Positions 22,913 to 32,310 of a DNA stretch of 64,000 nt are shown piece after piece. The notes beneath the pieces were generated by a model. The model saw nothing but the letters and a program-made list of their open reading frames with translations, was not told where the DNA came from and did no database searches. The stretch spans positions 11,842,001 through 11,906,000 of the forward strand of contig NC_053184.1 of NCBI RefSeq assembly GCF_905163445.1, in the 5' to 3' direction. Every line of letters begins with the position of its first letter. Positions within the stretch are counted from its first letter, which is position 1. The position numbers were made by a program, and so were the translations under genes. This DNA is from Pararge aegeria. Taxonomy: Eukaryota; Arthropoda; Insecta; Lepidoptera; Nymphalidae.

Positions 22913-23241
22913 AGGTTGATCCAAAAAAAATTTTTTTTTTTAAGCAGCCTCAAAAGTTTCTTTTGGGTGTAAAAAAAATTCTGTGGAAAGATGAGCCCTT
23001 AATATTAATATTAAGATTGTCCTCATCGCATTTTTTAAATTCCCATAAGAATAACATATTTTTCTTTTGCTTCTTCTGATTTTAGTACCGTCCAAACGAC
23101 TGATTGACATATAAGTCACTGTTTCAATCTTTATAAAGAATTTGAAGGCTCATCTTTTCACAGATTTTTTTTTACACCCAGAAGATACTTGAGCCTATTT
23201 GGAAAAAAAGAAAAAAATATTTTTTTTTTGGATCACCCTAA
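22911..23241. mobile_element. 331-bp mariner-like MITE with ~95-bp terminal inverted repeats
   Basis: The outermost 20 bases, TTAGGTTGATCCAAAAAAAA, match the inverted right end with one difference. Symmetry then continues imperfectly through GGGTGTAAAAAAA and a GATGAGCC block for about 95 bases. There is no ORF. The TTAGGTTG start resembles mariner termini. A TA precedes the left end, but a clean TA is not visible after the right end, so superfamily assignment is tentative. It inserted in or beside a (TA)n tract. Confidence 0.8.
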
Positions 23242-23302
23242 ATTATACATATATTACTTTCTATTATATATATGCAACACCTAACTATTTTCGGTATTTG
23301 TT

Positions 23303-23441
23303 CACCATTGGTTGCCTAGACGAAATCGCTATGAAACGATAAGGCTGCCAAATTGTATACATTGTTTTGTTGTACTTTTATTTTTTCATGTACTTTTTGT
23401 GGTGGTAAATAAAAGTATTTTCATTAAGTCATTCATTTATA
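23303..23441 (+). repeat. Repeat-E copy
   Basis: CATTGGTTGCCTAGACGAAA, CGATAAGGCTGCCAAATTG, GTGGTGGTAAATAAAAGT and a TCATTCATT end match 32163-32310 and the inverse of 44423-44555. AATAAA at the end could serve as a poly-A signal. Confidence 0.65.
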
Positions 23442-23604
23442 GTATCGCGCAAGGAGCTGTTCATAGATGTAAGCTAGAGTGTTATTTCGCTGTCGTTTCT
23501 AAGACCGCGCCAAGTAGATACGCGTCACTACTCTACTTACGCCTAGACCTTGCTAATTTTGTATAAGCTGCACTTAATACACACGTGCATAATAAAAATC
23601 AACA

Positions 23605-23703
23605 CTTGCTTCAAACGCCCAGGCAAAGTCAAGGTTCGATTAACACCCAAACAGGCGAAAATTTTCCAATCAGCCTCTGTAAATTAGAAAAGTTTTATAT
23701 ACG
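23605..23703 (+). repeat. Dispersed repeat, copy 1 of inverted pair
   Basis: CAAAGTCAAGGTTCGATTAA, CACCCAAAC, AATTTTCCAATCAGCCTC and AAAAGTTTTATAT match the reverse complement of 46966-47056 with few changes. Unknown class. Confidence 0.7.
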
Positions 23704-24102
23704 TTCCACGTATAAACGTCGTCCCGGTTCTATCGTCAATAGCTTAACTTTTTGTTAATTTGTCTCTAAAAATTAAATCGGACCATAAGAAATTTAATTA
23801 AATATTTTTATTCAATTTCTATATTTATTAGAAACAATATGCTGTATTTATAATATTATGATAAAATTTATCTACAGTTTTATAAAAATAAAGTTTTTGA
23901 ACTTCGTTGACTAGGGTCATAGAATACCAAGCATTTCTTTAATGTCGAATCAATTATAAGCGAAGAGTGGGCGGCCTATATAATTTTTGTAAATATTATT
24001 TACAGTAGTAGGTTATTATTGTTCATTTTTGATGTTTTGCCAATTTGAAACAGTGTGTCAGTTTTTTTAGTGTGTCAATGTATTTCAGCCAGGACTAGTA
24101 CT

Positions 24103-24382
24103 AGTACACGACTAATATAGGAGCATCAAAAACCGCTCCAATTGTTTTCTCGAACAAACGGTTAGTCGTTTCATACCATTTAGCAGTTGACAGTTATTAT
24201 TATACCTCTAATGTTCAAAGCGTTTACTATAAAATGATAAAATGGGAAAATAATTGTGACCTAGCAACATTCTGCGGGTTTCAAGTGAGACGTGCGCGGG
24301 GCGTTTTGTCTGTTTTTGGTCACAATGCACTACATATAAGAATGTCTGAATGAGGATTCTGAATGTTCTTTATTCAATGATT
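24103..24382 (+). repeat. Relative of the TIR element at 30551, left end lost
   Basis: GTACACGACTAATAT, CTCGAACAA, TTTAGCAGTTGACAGTTATT, CCTCTAATGTTC and AAGTGAGACGTGC occur in the same order as in 30579-30812. The right terminal block (GGATTCTGAATGTTCTTTATTC) is kept and the left terminal repeat is not recognisable. Confidence 0.65.
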
Positions 24383-25047
24383 TTAGCCATAGGTATATAC
24401 TACATAATTGGCTCCATAATGTGCGATTTCGTAAAAGTATTAACGGTTATAGTATTTACACATAAGACAAATATGGTACCCCGTATAAACAAAGGTTGCG
24501 TTAATTTATTGGATTCGAAAATAATATGACACGTAAGGCTATAACCAGTATTGGATTAAGGCAAGCGTTACTAAAATAAAATTAACGAGCGGATGGAAGC
24601 GGCGACAGGAAGCGGATGCGAAGTCAACACTTATCTGTATCTAAGCACCACCAGTTTAATAAACTCCGCGATATTGAATTATTTATGAGCAAATAAATAA
24701 TAATAAGTTTAACGTGAACGTTTGAGAGAAAACATTATGACGGTTTGCATTGTTTTTTTTGCCAAACAATGTAGAAAATTAATATTCATATCTTGTTTTA
24801 CGAATGTAGAGTGAGATTTTTCTACAGTAGGCTTAGGTAGGTAGGCTTATTAAAGCAACATCGGGTCGCAAACATACATCTTTCCCATAAATCGAGAGGT
24901 CCACGTATATTACAAAGATTTTTTCATTTTTTTAGTAGTTGGGCTATGGGTAGCTTTTACTTTAGTAATTATTGTAGAAATGAATTACAAAACTGTTAGT
25001 TTGTAAGTAAATCATGATTCATCGCTAGAGAATAATTCTAAAAGAGT
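24383..25047. other. Unrecognised stretch
   Basis: No supported feature. A moderately GC-rich patch at 24590-24640 is unassigned. Confidence 0.4.
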
Positions 25048-26350
25048 ATAAATTGTGAGCATAAATTTAACCCTAATAATTTGGCATACGACCTGCTCTC
25101 TCAATCACCGAAGTCCGTCCAGGTGCCGCCACCATAAATCCTGAGTTTAAAAATTGCTATGTCCTTTCGTCACCTTTTTAGACACGACAAAATTTTTGTC
25201 GCTTTTATAATTGGTACGACAATTCTGTTGAACTTATTGAAATGGAGGTTAACTTCAAATATTATGTTAAATGAAAATGTTACAATATAACTTGTAACTA
25301 AATTAAAATATAGGTAACTTTAACTTATTACTAGACGAGTCATGCCTGGACGGAAGCTAGAGAGTGTTGGGCAGCCAGAAGGAAACTTTGCGCAAAAATT
25401 GAGCCAGTGCTTTTGTCAACAAAATTCAAAAATTCAAAATTCAAAATTAATTTATTTCAAGTAGGCCTAATATAAGCACTTTTGTAACGACAAGTGTGTC
25501 TGTGTGTGTGAATGTAACAACGGTTCGGAAGGCAGATTCTATCGAGAAGAAGCCGACAATAACTCAGCAGTTGCTCTTTTCCAACATCAACAATTTATAT
25601 TTTAATTTTAATGTTCATTTTTCTATCTTGAGGCAGATGAAAGCGGAGTCGGATGCTTCCAAGCAACCTTGTCATTAAGAAATTATCAATTGTATAGTAA
25701 CCTCAATGTAATGAATGTGTTTTAACATATTCTTTAAACTTATGCATTTGTAGGTCCAACAGATTAGGCAATCAACGCCGGTGTAATCTCTCCTAAGATT
25801 TTATGGCACTTGGACTCCGAGACGGCAAACGGAAAAATATTATGGGACTCTCTATTAAGCTTTTCTAAGGTAGTAGGCTACTTATTAAAGGTAAACATCA
25901 GAATATCAAAAACATTTTTGAGACCACTATTAGTTACTAGCCTGCTTTTTTTGTTTGTGTTTATTACGATTTTTTACAAATTCCTTGAGAATCGTGCACA
26001 CGCAAAAAGTTCTGTTGATTGGTTGCTGTTGTTTAAGGCGCGAAGAAAGAATATAAAAACTAACAAACATACTTTTGCATTAAAAATGTAAGTAAGGATT
26101 ATAATTGTTAAAAATATTGTATAGCTATCCAACTGAAACATTTCCAGCTCTCTGAATAATTCATCTTTCGTTTGAACAAAGACAAAGTGTTCTATGCGCG
26201 GCTATTCTTTGATCGTTTGGAATAAGAATCGATGCTCATATTAAAAAGAGAGAACTAAGACAGTGACCAATGAAATGCACCGAAGCCATTTATTCGGAGT
26301 CGATTGAAGACGGCATTGATTTCGTGCCCTTTCGTGCGTTTTTAACGGGT
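25048..26350 (+). repeat. Large unclassified dispersed repeat, copy 1
   Basis: The two ends are shared, in inverted orientation, with 44870-45515. The left block (25050-25150) has CGACCTGCTCTCTCAATCA, GTGCCGCCACCATAAATCC. The right block (26127-26345) has CAGCTCTCTGAATAATTCAT, CTTTCGTTTGAACAAAGAC, AATCGATGCTCATATTAAAA and AATGAAATGCACCGAAGC. The middle differs and includes an inserted repeat F. A 93-codon frame at 25810-26091 has no recognised domain and is not called as a gene. Confidence 0.6.
25420..25600 (+). repeat. Dispersed repeat F, copy 2, nested
   Basis: Begins after an (AAATTC)-like short repeat; TTTATTTCAAGTAGGCCTAA, GGCAGATTCTATCGAGAAG and AACTCAGCAGTTGCTC match 18893-19045. It lies inside the larger repeat 25048-26350. 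Confidence 0.65.
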
Positions 26351-26845
26351 TTACATTTCGAAACATTGAGAAAGCTAATAGAAAATTTGGCTTACAATTT
26401 CAATATTTTTTGTATGTTTGTGTGAACACACTAATATCTGGAACTACCTGTCGAGTTTATGACGAACTTTTTTATATTTGTCACAATATAAAACCGAGTG
26501 GCCTGAATCTGTTCTCTGGTGTGCTCGGCTTTTAACTGAAAAGTGGCGGTTATTCCACCATTAAAAAAATGGTTGTCTGTAAAGTCGGCTTACTGACGAT
26601 ATTTGAACGTGACAACGTCGTAAAAAAATACTGATGGAATAGTTGCATTTTTCAAAAGAAAATTTTAATTTTATTTGTTTGATAGATATTATCGTTGCTA
26701 TAAACAATTGACACCACATTCACTTTTCACTGCACTTCATCCTTGCCGAAAACATGTAAATGTATTATTGTATAGAAGCTGTCCACGCGGACGCAACGCT
26801 CACTCAAGTAGGAGAGAGACAGATGTCGAACGCGGAGGCCGACTG

Positions 26846-28200
26846 TTTTTTTTTTTTTTTTTTTTAAGTATATAGACAAGTGCTTGACTGCAATCACACC
26901 TGATGGTAAATGATGATGCAGCCTAAGATGAAGCGCGCTTCCCTAGAAGATGCCTATTCACTCTTGATTTGAAGGTACCCAGATTATAGGTATCAGGGAA
27001 GACGGAAGATGGGAGGGCATTCCAGGCCTTTGCGGTGCGGATCAGAAAGGAAGAAGCAAAACGCTTCGTACGTGTTGATGGTATTTCAACCACGTAACGG
27101 TGCAGATTCTTTCGGTGCCTCGCAGTTCGATGGTAGAAAGGAGATGGTTTGACCAAATCGAATAGCTCCTGAGCACACTCTCCGAAATGTATCTTGTAGA
27201 AAACAGCCAGACAAGCAACCTTGCGCCGGTGTTCAAGGCTTTGAAGTCTACTGACTACAAGGTGGTTGCCAATGAGTCTCCTAGCACGACGATCCACCGA
27301 ATCCAAAGCATCGAGCTGGTACTTGGCAGAGCCATCCCATAAATGGCTGCAGTACTCCATGCACGACCGAACTTGAGCTTGGTACAGGGTTAGAAGCTGT
27401 TCTGGCGTGAAGTAGCGCTTAACTTTGTTGAGGATGCCAAGTTTTTTGCCAGCAGTTTTAGCTTTGGACTCAATGCATTGTCCAAAGCTTAGATTGGACG
27501 AAATGCTGATACCTAGGAGCTCAATACTATTCGTGATTGGCACAGATACATTTCGGACAGTCGGAGTTAGGGGGAACGGACTCCGTTTGGCGGAAAACAA
27601 ACACGCTTGGGTTTTGGAAGCATTAAACTGTACCAGATTAGTGTCACCCCAATCGGACACCTCGCTTAAGGCCAGATTAACGCGTTCCACCAAGGCCTCT
27701 CTGAGCACAAGAGTTTCGTCTCCACTAGCTCGTGGACTGGACATGTATCTAACCGTCACAGTGCTGTCATCTGCATACCCAAAGATGCCGGGTTTTAACA
27801 GATCATTTATATGCAGCAGGAAGAGCGTAGCAGAAAGAACCGATCCCTGAGGGACACCAGCGTTGATGGCCATTAGGTCAGACGAGGACCCATCGACGAC
27901 AACCCGAAAAAATCGTCCACTCAAGAAATCAGCGATCCAGTTGCAAAAACTAATGGGTAACCCGTAGGCTGGAAGCTTGTGCAGAAGACTTTCATGCCAG
28001 ACACGGTCAAAAGCTTTCGATACATCGAGTGAAACGGCGAGCGCTTCACCGTGCTTATCCATGGCTTCACCCCAGATGTGCGTGGCATACACTAAAAGAT
28101 CCCCTGTTGACTGTGCCTCTTTATCGCTCGTTCCGCGATCTCGCTTGCACTTCAAGCCTTGAATGGAACGCCTCAGAGCGAGGTAACGCCGCATACGTCA
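26846..28200 (-). mobile_element. 5'-truncated LINE with poly-A tail
   Basis: The element runs on minus from about 28200 to a run of 20 A (20 T on plus, 26846-26865). Between stop codon and poly-A is a 57-base 3' end (26866-26922) that closely matches the SINE-A tail (compare 46594-46645). Beyond 28200 the sequence becomes another repeat-like block (ATTCAATGGAGCCGGCTGTA on minus) that is not part of the LINE coding region. Target duplication was not resolved. Confidence 0.8.
26923..28194 (-). CDS. LINE ORF2 fragment: reverse transcriptase and C-terminal region
   Basis: The 423-codon frame encodes most of a non-LTR retrotransposon RT. Motif A SLDVSKAFDRVWH is at residues 55-67, motif B GVPQGSVLS at 113-121 and the catalytic YADD at 140-143. 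The thumb and C-terminal part follows (YCSHLWDGSA, LDSVDRRARR, SPFYHRTARHR, WNALP near 391-395, TFKSRVNRHL). The catalytic aspartates are present and there is no internal stop, so this part is well preserved. The endonuclease, ORF1 and N-terminal RT fingers are missing. The first ~30 residues do not fit the family pattern before STGDLLVY and are probably rearranged or flanking, so the start is not native. GC content is well above background. It belongs to the CR1/Jockey superfamily; the exact clade is not settled. The protein would copy LINE RNA at a nicked target in the nucleus. Confidence 0.9.
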   Translation of the reverse strand: MRRYLALRRSIQGLKCKRDRGTSDKEAQSTGDLLVYATHIWGEAMDKHGEALAVSLDVSKAFDRVWHESLLHKLPAYGLPISFCNWIADFLSGRFFRVVVDGSSSDLMAINAGVPQGSVLSATLFLLHINDLLKPGIFGYADDSTVTVRYMSSPRASGDETLVLREALVERVNLALSEVSDWGDTNLVQFNASKTQACLFSAKRSPFPLTPTVRNVSVPITNSIELLGISISSNLSFGQCIESKAKTAGKKLGILNKVKRYFTPEQLLTLYQAQVRSCMEYCSHLWDGSAKYQLDALDSVDRRARRLIGNHLVVSRLQSLEHRRKVACLAVFYKIHFGECAQELFDLVKPSPFYHRTARHRKNLHRYVVEIPSTRTKRFASSFLIRTAKAWNALPSSVFPDTYNLGTFKSRVNRHLLGKRASS

Positions 28201-28290
28201 TGTTTTTTCGTGCGTACAGCCGGCTCCATTGAATTATAAGACGTTGTCACGTCAAAAGTCTCCCATACGGTTGACGTCAGCCCTCCAAAA
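28201..28290 (-). repeat. Repeat fragment abutting the LINE
   Basis: Minus strand: GTGACAACGTCTTATAATTC, AATGGAGCCGGCTGTACGCA, CGAAAAAACATGACG. I recall this pattern as recurrent in lepidopteran DNA, but no second copy lies in this window. Class unknown. Confidence 0.4.
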
Positions 28291-28439
28291 GTGCCGAAAC
28301 CAAAATAACAAATCTGTCTTTAAGTTCAAAGGTGACACCCCATTATGATGTGAAGCACCCATAATATATAAGGCTAAAAGATGAATACAATTTTAGAAGT
28401 AGTAGAGCTCGATCTGTTGCGGAGCAGCGTTGCTAAAAC

Positions 28440-28660
28440 TAACCAGCATTGCTGTGTTCCGGGCTGCGAGGCGTGGTTGCCGCTGTAATTACAGGTACTT
28501 GACGCTTAACACCTTTTTCTCAGACTGGACACACGGCGGCGTCACTATGCAGAACGTGTCCCTCGCATACCCTGCAAAGTGTTGTTTTGTTTATAGGCGA
28601 TTGGTTTTTCGCTTACCATTAGTTGAACCATCTGCTTGGTTTGTCAATATTATTACCTAC
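28440..28660 (+). repeat. Interspersed repeat end (TGTAATTACAGG type)
   Basis: GCATTGCTGTGTTCCGGGCTG, split here as GCATTGCTGTGTTCC and GGGCTG, precedes GCTGTAATTACAGG, ACGCTTAACACC and ATAGGCGATTGG...CGCTTACCATTAG. The start pairs with the hairpin region at 13100. Likely a retroelement 3' end; class not fixed. A 92-codon frame here is not considered a gene. Confidence 0.5.
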
Positions 28661-28699
28661 TATAAGAAAAAAATATGTGCGTGTAACATTTACGCGCGA

Positions 28700-29558
28700 T
28701 TGAAGTAAAACTTTTATTATTATTTATTGATGAAAGAGTAAAATGTTCCTGGGACTCCGCAATTTCATTTAATATTTACTATTTCATTTTATATTCTATG
28801 ATATTTGCCACTAGCTGGCGTATAAGTCAAGCGAGTATATGACTTATACATACGACAAATCCAAATTATTAATAATTATAATTAATACTTTACTTTGCGT
28901 TACTTCTGTCAGAAAAAATCTGAGTTACTCCCTAGTCACTAGCCTAAAGAAGTTTTACTTAAAAAATCAGCGAACGAAGTCGCCAGGATCGATCCTGGTT
29001 TGTTTTATTTAAGATAGAAAACAAAAAATAACTTCGGATCTTAACAATAATAAATAAGATTTGATTTTATTTTGTGATGTTGAACATTGGTCGGCATTAC
29101 TTTAGCAACTCTATCAATAAAGTCGCGAACTTGTGCAATAACAGCAATCGATTATATAATAGAAGGGAGATTGCTATCCGACTTGTCTCCACTTGTTAGT
29201 TTCTGATGTTATCAAATAATACTATCTGTACCACAGTAATATTAAAAAAGTTTATCTTCTTAGTACACGCCCTATTACAATCGAGGAAAATATAATAAAA
29301 TTGGAATATGATCACATCTCTTGACTAGAAGTAAGTAAAAAAAACTCTATTGGGTATAAATAAATAGGCATTAAATTTTTTTCCATCATTCCCTTTAAAA
29401 ATAGTACTAACTAAACTTAGTAGGTGTTAATTACTGTCAAATGCAACTGCTGTTTTTGATAAATAAAATTTGATTGGATGAGACGTTCCGCACAATTTTA
29501 GGTAGGTATTAATGGGAAAATGAAAAACCGAAAATTTCACTAACAAATCCCTCGCATG
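28700..29558. other. Unrecognised stretch
   Basis: No open frame or identifiable repeat. A short palindromic patch (AGGATCGATCCT near 28985) was noted. Confidence 0.4.
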
Positions 29559-29660
29559 TATAAATTCTGCTCATCCACTTTAGGAAGCCAGTCGGCGGAA
29601 GTTTAAAATTAAATCTCCGATGCGGGTAAGAGACCAGAAAATTAACCAGCCAAAACTTCA
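29559..29660 (+). repeat. Dispersed repeat, copy 1 of inverted pair
   Basis: GTCGGCGGAAGTTTAAAATT, GCGGGTAAGAGACCAGAAAA and CCAAAACTT match the reverse complement of 43801-43904. Unknown family. Confidence 0.65.
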
Positions 29661-29833
29661 TTAAATGGTGTTTTTGCCATGTGCTTGGAAGAACGCCTTA
29701 TGCACCTCAAATGAAGGAGTAATTTTAAGAAATAGAGGTTCTATTTTATACCTTTAAATTGTCCCCTATACCACGAATTTCTGGTTGTTATAATAAGTGT
29801 GTGATAAAGCATATGTTTTTAAATTTTATTCCA

Positions 29834-30136
29834 CTACAAGTTAGCCTTTAACTGGAATCTCACCTTGTGGTAAGTGATGATGCAGTCTAAGATGGTAGCG
29901 GGCTAGCCTGTTAGAGAGTATAGTAGTGATATCCCTAATCGATTTCTATACGCCAGTTCAAACAGAAACGACGAAACCAAAATAAATTCTTCAGCTTTAT
30001 TACTATTATTCATAGAGGTATAACAGAGACAATTCAGTAGTTAGAAATTCTTAAAAGGACCCTGCCAGGAATCGAACACGGACCTTCCGCTTATAAGACC
30101 ACAGCGCATACTAAGAGTACTTCGCCAAGGAGGTCG
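29834..30136 (-). repeat. SINE-A, near full length
   Basis: Minus strand from 30136: ACCTCCTTGGCGAAGTACTC (A box region), CGTGTTCGATTCCTGGC (B box, 30062-30078), a diverged body, GGCTAGCCCGCTACCATCTT and a tail ending TTAACTTGTAG-like at 29834. A stretch of the body (about 29945-30050) is atypical. Confidence 0.75.
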
Positions 30137-30550
30137 GTTTGATCATAGTTCTCCCCATCCGCCGTAGAGGGAAGGAGGTAAACCTTATATTATATGCAAT
30201 AGATCTTCAGCTTTATATTTTGGCTGCATCTATTTACCATTCTACCTGAAAGACGTATCGCTAATTGGTTTAGCGATATGATTCCGTGTGGAAACTGATT
30301 GATTACTGAGTTCAATAAACTTCCATAACATGCAAGTTTTGGTTGATTATGCTAACATTTAAAATTTTACGGTATGACCATACTCTAGATGACCTATACC
30401 TACACGGTTTAATACTGGGATTAACGCCTGAAATTAATAGATAAAATCAATCTAAGCCAACAATTTTAGACTGGCAATGTGAATCTGGTAGTGCTATTCT
30501 TATATACAGGGAAGAATATGGTGGTTAAAATGAATCGTCCCTCCCTCGAC

Positions 30551-30813
30551 CACAGAATTCAGAACATACAGAATCCGTGTACACGACTAATATTGTAGCA
30601 ACCTTAACCACTCTACTTTAGTAGTGTTTCTCGAACAGCAAGTTAGTAACTTCATTCATTTAGCAGTTGACAGTAATTATTTCACCTCTAATGTTCTAAA
30701 CAATTGAGGAAAATGGGAAATGTTTTGCTGGCAACATTTCGTGGGTGTGAAGTGAGACGTGCTCTGCATCCAATAATAGTTGACTAAGGATTCTGTATGT
30801 TCTTAATTCTGTG
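30551..30813. mobile_element. 263-bp TIR element with near-perfect 8-bp duplication
   Basis: The left end CACAGAATTCAGAACATACA (then GAATCC) is inverted at the right end with one difference over 26 bases. Flanks are CCCTCGAC (30543-30550) and CCCTCGCC (30814-30821), 7 of 8 identical. No ORF. This is a MITE; eight-base duplication suggests hAT, although the terminal bases are not the usual CAGnG. A relative with a lost left end lies at 24103-24382. Confidence 0.8.
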
Positions 30814-30898
30814 CCCTCGCCTATGTAAAGCCGTTCTTTCAAATGTGAAAAGGAGAAAAATCACCTGACATTGGCTAATCTCTGTAAAGCCAGAAGAG

Positions 30899-30923
30899 AA
30901 AAAAAAAAAAAAAAAAAAAAAAA
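30899..30923 (+). repeat. Poly-A tract (25 A)
   Basis: An uninterrupted A run preceded by CCAGAAGAG and followed by GGAGAAAAA. No retroelement body was recognised upstream, so its origin is open. Confidence 0.7.
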
Positions 30924-32162
30924 GGAGAAAAAAATGCTCACAGGATTTATACAGTCGTAAACACAATCCGTTTGACAATAGGCTCACTGCTGTGTACAAT
31001 GGACACGTGGGCTGCGGGTTTAACCGATTTATTGAAAAATAGGTGCCGCAAACTGAGACTAAAATGCTCTTTTTAAGTTGTAAACTTAGTTAGTCCTTTT
31101 GAGTAATAAATCAATCAAAACTTTTTACCTTTTACAAATAATTACCTATAATCTAGTTTCTTTAAAAAGATTTTAATAATCAACGAGGAATTAACATAAA
31201 ATTTAAATACCATTATTTAATTTGTTATTTAAAATGTATTCACAACTATACTAATAATAATACAGTAACTTACTTACAGATACTTTTCATCCCGAAATTC
31301 AGCTCAGTTCTTCAGGAGAAGGGATGAAAGTGTTTGATCATATATCACCATAACTCTGTCAAATATTAACCGATTTAGATTTTTGTACTGGATAGGTTAT
31401 CGGATATCCGGTGAATATGATCGGAGATACAGGACAGAACTCCTCAGCGGATAGCAAAACTCAGCAAACCTATCGGTTAAGGATGAACAATACTGAACAC
31501 ATTGAGTATTGCCGCATTTCTGAAAACTTTAGTGCTTTAGTGAATAATAAATTTAACATATTTTTCTTGATTAACCTTTAGCATACAGATCAACTAACAA
31601 CGCGATTACGTTGCTTCCTTTAACAATATTCTTTGTAAATGATAGGAGCTGAGACTGATGGATACCAAATTAACTTAAAATTAAAAGTATTTTAAACAAG
31701 GCAATACGCCAGTAGGTCCCCGGGACGGTTTTTTGCGATTGGCAATATTTACGCGACTAAAGGTTACGCGTTTACGCGGGCGAAACCACAGGGCACATCT
31801 AGTTAGTTTTGATGTGAAACTTCTATTATATCGCAATGTTCTCCTAGCGTTCTCCTATGCCGTCGTGCCACCACTCTCGATTCCATTGTCTGTGTGTGCA
31901 AATTTTATTGTTTATCAATAAAAGTCTCTTCTTTAATATTAATTTACTTATGCATGTTTTTGGTATGGTTTCGTAAGCAGGTTTGCAGTAATCATCATAT
32001 TTAAGTATGTTTTAGTATATATTAGTTTATTATTTTTTATATTTATTATTATTAGTATTTTATGTGTGTAATCTTGATAAGTATTAGCGTGTATTTGTTC
32101 GTAAGTATGTATATAATAATAATACACCCCACCAATCGGTTTCCCTTGGTTTTCCTAATCCT
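30924..32162. other. AT-rich stretch with repeat debris
   Basis: 31712-31806 carries TTTACGCGGGCGAAACCACA then GGGCACATCTAGTTAG, a common repeat end. 31280-31440 has a diverged repeat pattern ending near GGATAGGTTATCGG. Nothing coding. Confidence 0.4.
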
Positions 32163-32310
32163 AAGGTTGCCTGGAAGAGATCGCTACTAAGCGATAAGGC
32201 CGCCCTTTGTATCCTACTTTTTAAGTTTATTTTTGTTGTGTCCATTGTTTTTTTTTTCCTATTTGTGGTGTACAAATAAAGTGTATAAATAAATTAATAA
32301 ATAAAATAAT
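32163..32310 (+). repeat. Repeat-E copy, best preserved
   Basis: AAGGTTGCCTGGAAGAGATC, GCTACTAAGCGATAAGGCCG, CCCTTTGTATCC, then GTGGTGTACAAATAAAGTG and a (AAATAAATT)-like end. Looks like the 3' end of a retroposon with its own AATAAA. Confidence 0.7.

Noticed and set aside
25810..26091. 93-codon frame with a hydrophobic segment
   Set aside because: It lies in a dispersed repeat, the partner copy lacks it, and the apparent membrane segment is what T-rich DNA produces.
27425..27850. 141-codon plus-strand open frame
   Set aside because: It is antisense to the RT domain of the LINE at 26923-28194, whose motifs are unambiguous.
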